From: SZUA-36 sp963704855
GTDB lineage: Bacteria; Pseudomonadota; Gammaproteobacteria; Xanthomonadales; SZUA-36
Assembly (NCBI GenBank): GCA_963704855.1
Contig: CAVPHY010000010.1
Span: 146,307 to 210,306 of the forward strand
Length of the DNA stretch: 64,000 nucleotides
Direction of reading: 5' to 3'
The position numbers were made by a program, and so were the translations under genes. Below the pieces are notes generated by a model. It was not told where the DNA came from. It did no database searches and saw only the letters and a program-made list of their open reading frames with translations. Shown here piece after piece: positions 63,074-64,000 of this stretch; position 1 is the stretch's first letter, and the number at the start of each line of letters is the position of its first letter.

Positions 63074-63853
63074 ATGATCCTCCAACGTATTTCGAAAAAC
63101 GTAATATCACAGAATTGGTTTACGGTGGTGGTCGAATTTGTCATCGTCGTTGTCGGCGTGTTTATGGGCTTACAGGTCCAGGATTGGAATGAAGCACGCA
63201 AGGCGCGCATCGAAGAGGCCGGTCTGCTCAACCGCCTTCATGTGGAAACACGGGAACTACTCGAAACGCAGCGCGAAGAGTTGATGGGTGCGCGTGAGCG
63301 GGCTGACGTATTGATGGGTGTCAATCCCGTACTGTTTTCGCAGGAGCCATTGCGCGTCATCTCCGAATTGGAGTGTTCTCGTATTGTGGCGTCACACGTC
63401 TTTAGACGGCCACCGGACGAGCTGCCAGTTCTAGATGAGATGTTCGTCACCGGGCGGTTTGACATATTGCAGGATGAAGACATCAAGGAGCATTTGCGTG
63501 ATTACGTGTTATTTCGCGGACGCGCACGCGCTTTCTATGAGGAAGTTACCAACGAGCTATTTCGATTACACAGCCGATTCCCGGATCTCATAGCACTCGG
63601 TCGGGTGCCAATAGAAGCCGGGGGTGTCGTAGATTGGATTCGGCTAAGCGGCGAAGGATTCCGATGGAACCGTGTTTGTGACGGCGAGAAGATGCGAGCA
63701 AGCCAGGCCTTTCTCAACGAGTATGTCGATAACTTGAGCCGAATCGGATCAATGATCGAGTTTACGGAACAGCGTCAGGAACATTTGGAACAACTCGAGT
63801 CCGCGTTATCAGCAAGGCTCGGCGTTGCAACAAATGGGGGGTTGCCGGAGTAA
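63074..63853 (+). CDS. DUF6090-like membrane-anchored protein
   Basis: This 259-residue protein has one transmembrane helix near residues 16-34 (FTVVVEFVIVVVGVFMGLQ) followed by VQDWNEARKAR, the E-x-x-V-V-x-G-x-x-x-G-L-Q-V-x-x-W-N-E pattern of DUF6090-type proteins. A long helical, charged soluble part (residues 45-250) follows. Function unknown. It sits alone at the right side of the window. Confidence 0.65.
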   Translation: MILQRISKNVISQNWFTVVVEFVIVVVGVFMGLQVQDWNEARKARIEEAGLLNRLHVETRELLETQREELMGARERADVLMGVNPVLFSQEPLRVISELECSRIVASHVFRRPPDELPVLDEMFVTGRFDILQDEDIKEHLRDYVLFRGRARAFYEEVTNELFRLHSRFPDLIALGRVPIEAGGVVDWIRLSGEGFRWNRVCDGEKMRASQAFLNEYVDNLSRIGSMIEFTEQRQEHLEQLESALSARLGVATNGGLPE

Positions 63854-63878
63854 GTTCACTATAGATCTGACTGACTCC

Positions 63879-63904
63879 TTTTGGCCGGAAGCCGTCCTTC
63901 TGCA
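63879..63904 (+). repeat. Short intergenic motif, copy 3 (divergent)
   Basis: TTTTGGCCGGAAGCCGTCCT followed by TCTGC, a divergent member of the AACGGCCAG-type motif set at 61994 and 62933. Confidence 0.3.
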
Positions 63905-63926
63905 GGTTGAAATTCACTCTTGAGGG

Positions 63927-63955
63927 ATGGCCGCTTCCCGCTGGATAGCGGCCAT
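63927..63955. terminator. Hairpin downstream of the DUF6090-like gene
   Basis: ATGGCCGCT (63927-63935) pairs perfectly with AGCGGCCAT (63947-63955) across an 11-base loop. No T run of note follows, so it may be a repeat-derived hairpin rather than a true terminator. The arms resemble the 62811-62828 stretch. Confidence 0.4.
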
Positions 63956-64000
63956 TTGAAATCAGTAATTTATAAGCTTACCAACGCCTGCAACAGGTCA

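Overview
The window looks like a chromosomal segment from a free-living gammaproteobacterium. The evidence is gene content and order: dsbD-tlpA-aroQ-accB-accC-prmA, groES-groEL behind a sigma-32-type promoter, waaA with an O-antigen ligase, glnE, mpl, ampD, hemL beside rubredoxin, and gammaproteobacterial families such as DUF2333 and DUF3379. Pyrophosphate-dependent phosphofructokinase next to a membrane pyrophosphatase, plus cyanophycin genes, point to an environmental lineage rather than an enteric one. I cannot name genus or species. No rRNA, tRNA, CRISPR array, prophage or transposase gene was seen.

Layout. 1-5.2 kb (minus): the 5' part of an nnrS gene, a small secreted protein, a LOG/ampD/lipoprotein/DUF2333 cluster and an ECF sigma/anti-sigma pair. 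5.5-7.5 kb (plus): a Pcm-like methyltransferase and a TolC-type outer membrane protein. 7.6-14.1 kb (minus): waaA, an O-antigen ligase, a GT4 glycosyltransferase broken by a one-base frameshift, a tiny zf-CHCC protein and glnE. 14.2-20.5 kb (minus): an NhaD-type transporter overlapping a SulP transporter, an exported sulfurtransferase, then groEL and groES. A degenerate second copy of the groEL 3' end with its terminator lies on the far side of the sulfurtransferase. 20.7-24.5 kb: a DksA-like protein, a second ECF/anti-sigma operon ending in two DUF4252 proteins, a DUF192 lipoprotein and cpdA. 25.2-34.4 kb: pspC, rubredoxin, hemL, an SDR, a DedA/PAP2-like/LssY fusion, lonB-like/mpl/membrane protein/adk, and pfp. 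34.7-36.8 kb: a K+-dependent-type membrane pyrophosphatase. 36.9-44.3 kb: DUF4833, a tandem universal stress protein, DUF6544, and a TetR-controlled RND pump. 44.5-51.2 kb: the dsbD-to-prmA block plus a methyltransferase. 51.9-64 kb: a polysaccharide deacetylase, an acyltransferase-like protein, ppa, a cyanophycin locus (cyanophycinase, cphA, a Mur-ligase-only cphA paralog), tdk and several small or hypothetical genes.

The strongest unexplained signal is a dispersed structured repeat of about 0.6 kb present twice in the same orientation (about 24551-25190 and 51238-51834). Each copy fills a convergent intergenic gap. It holds nested inverted repeats, including a 24-bp stem about 140 nt apart, and at least one small stem where the two copies differ by paired, compensating changes. 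A one-base indel between copies breaks the reading frames, so it behaves like a structured RNA or non-autonomous element rather than a gene. Other points of interest are the cyanophycin trio, the PAP2 domain that has lost its catalytic motifs, the tandem DsbD alpha domains and the pyrophosphate module (pfp, membrane PPase, adk and soluble ppa).
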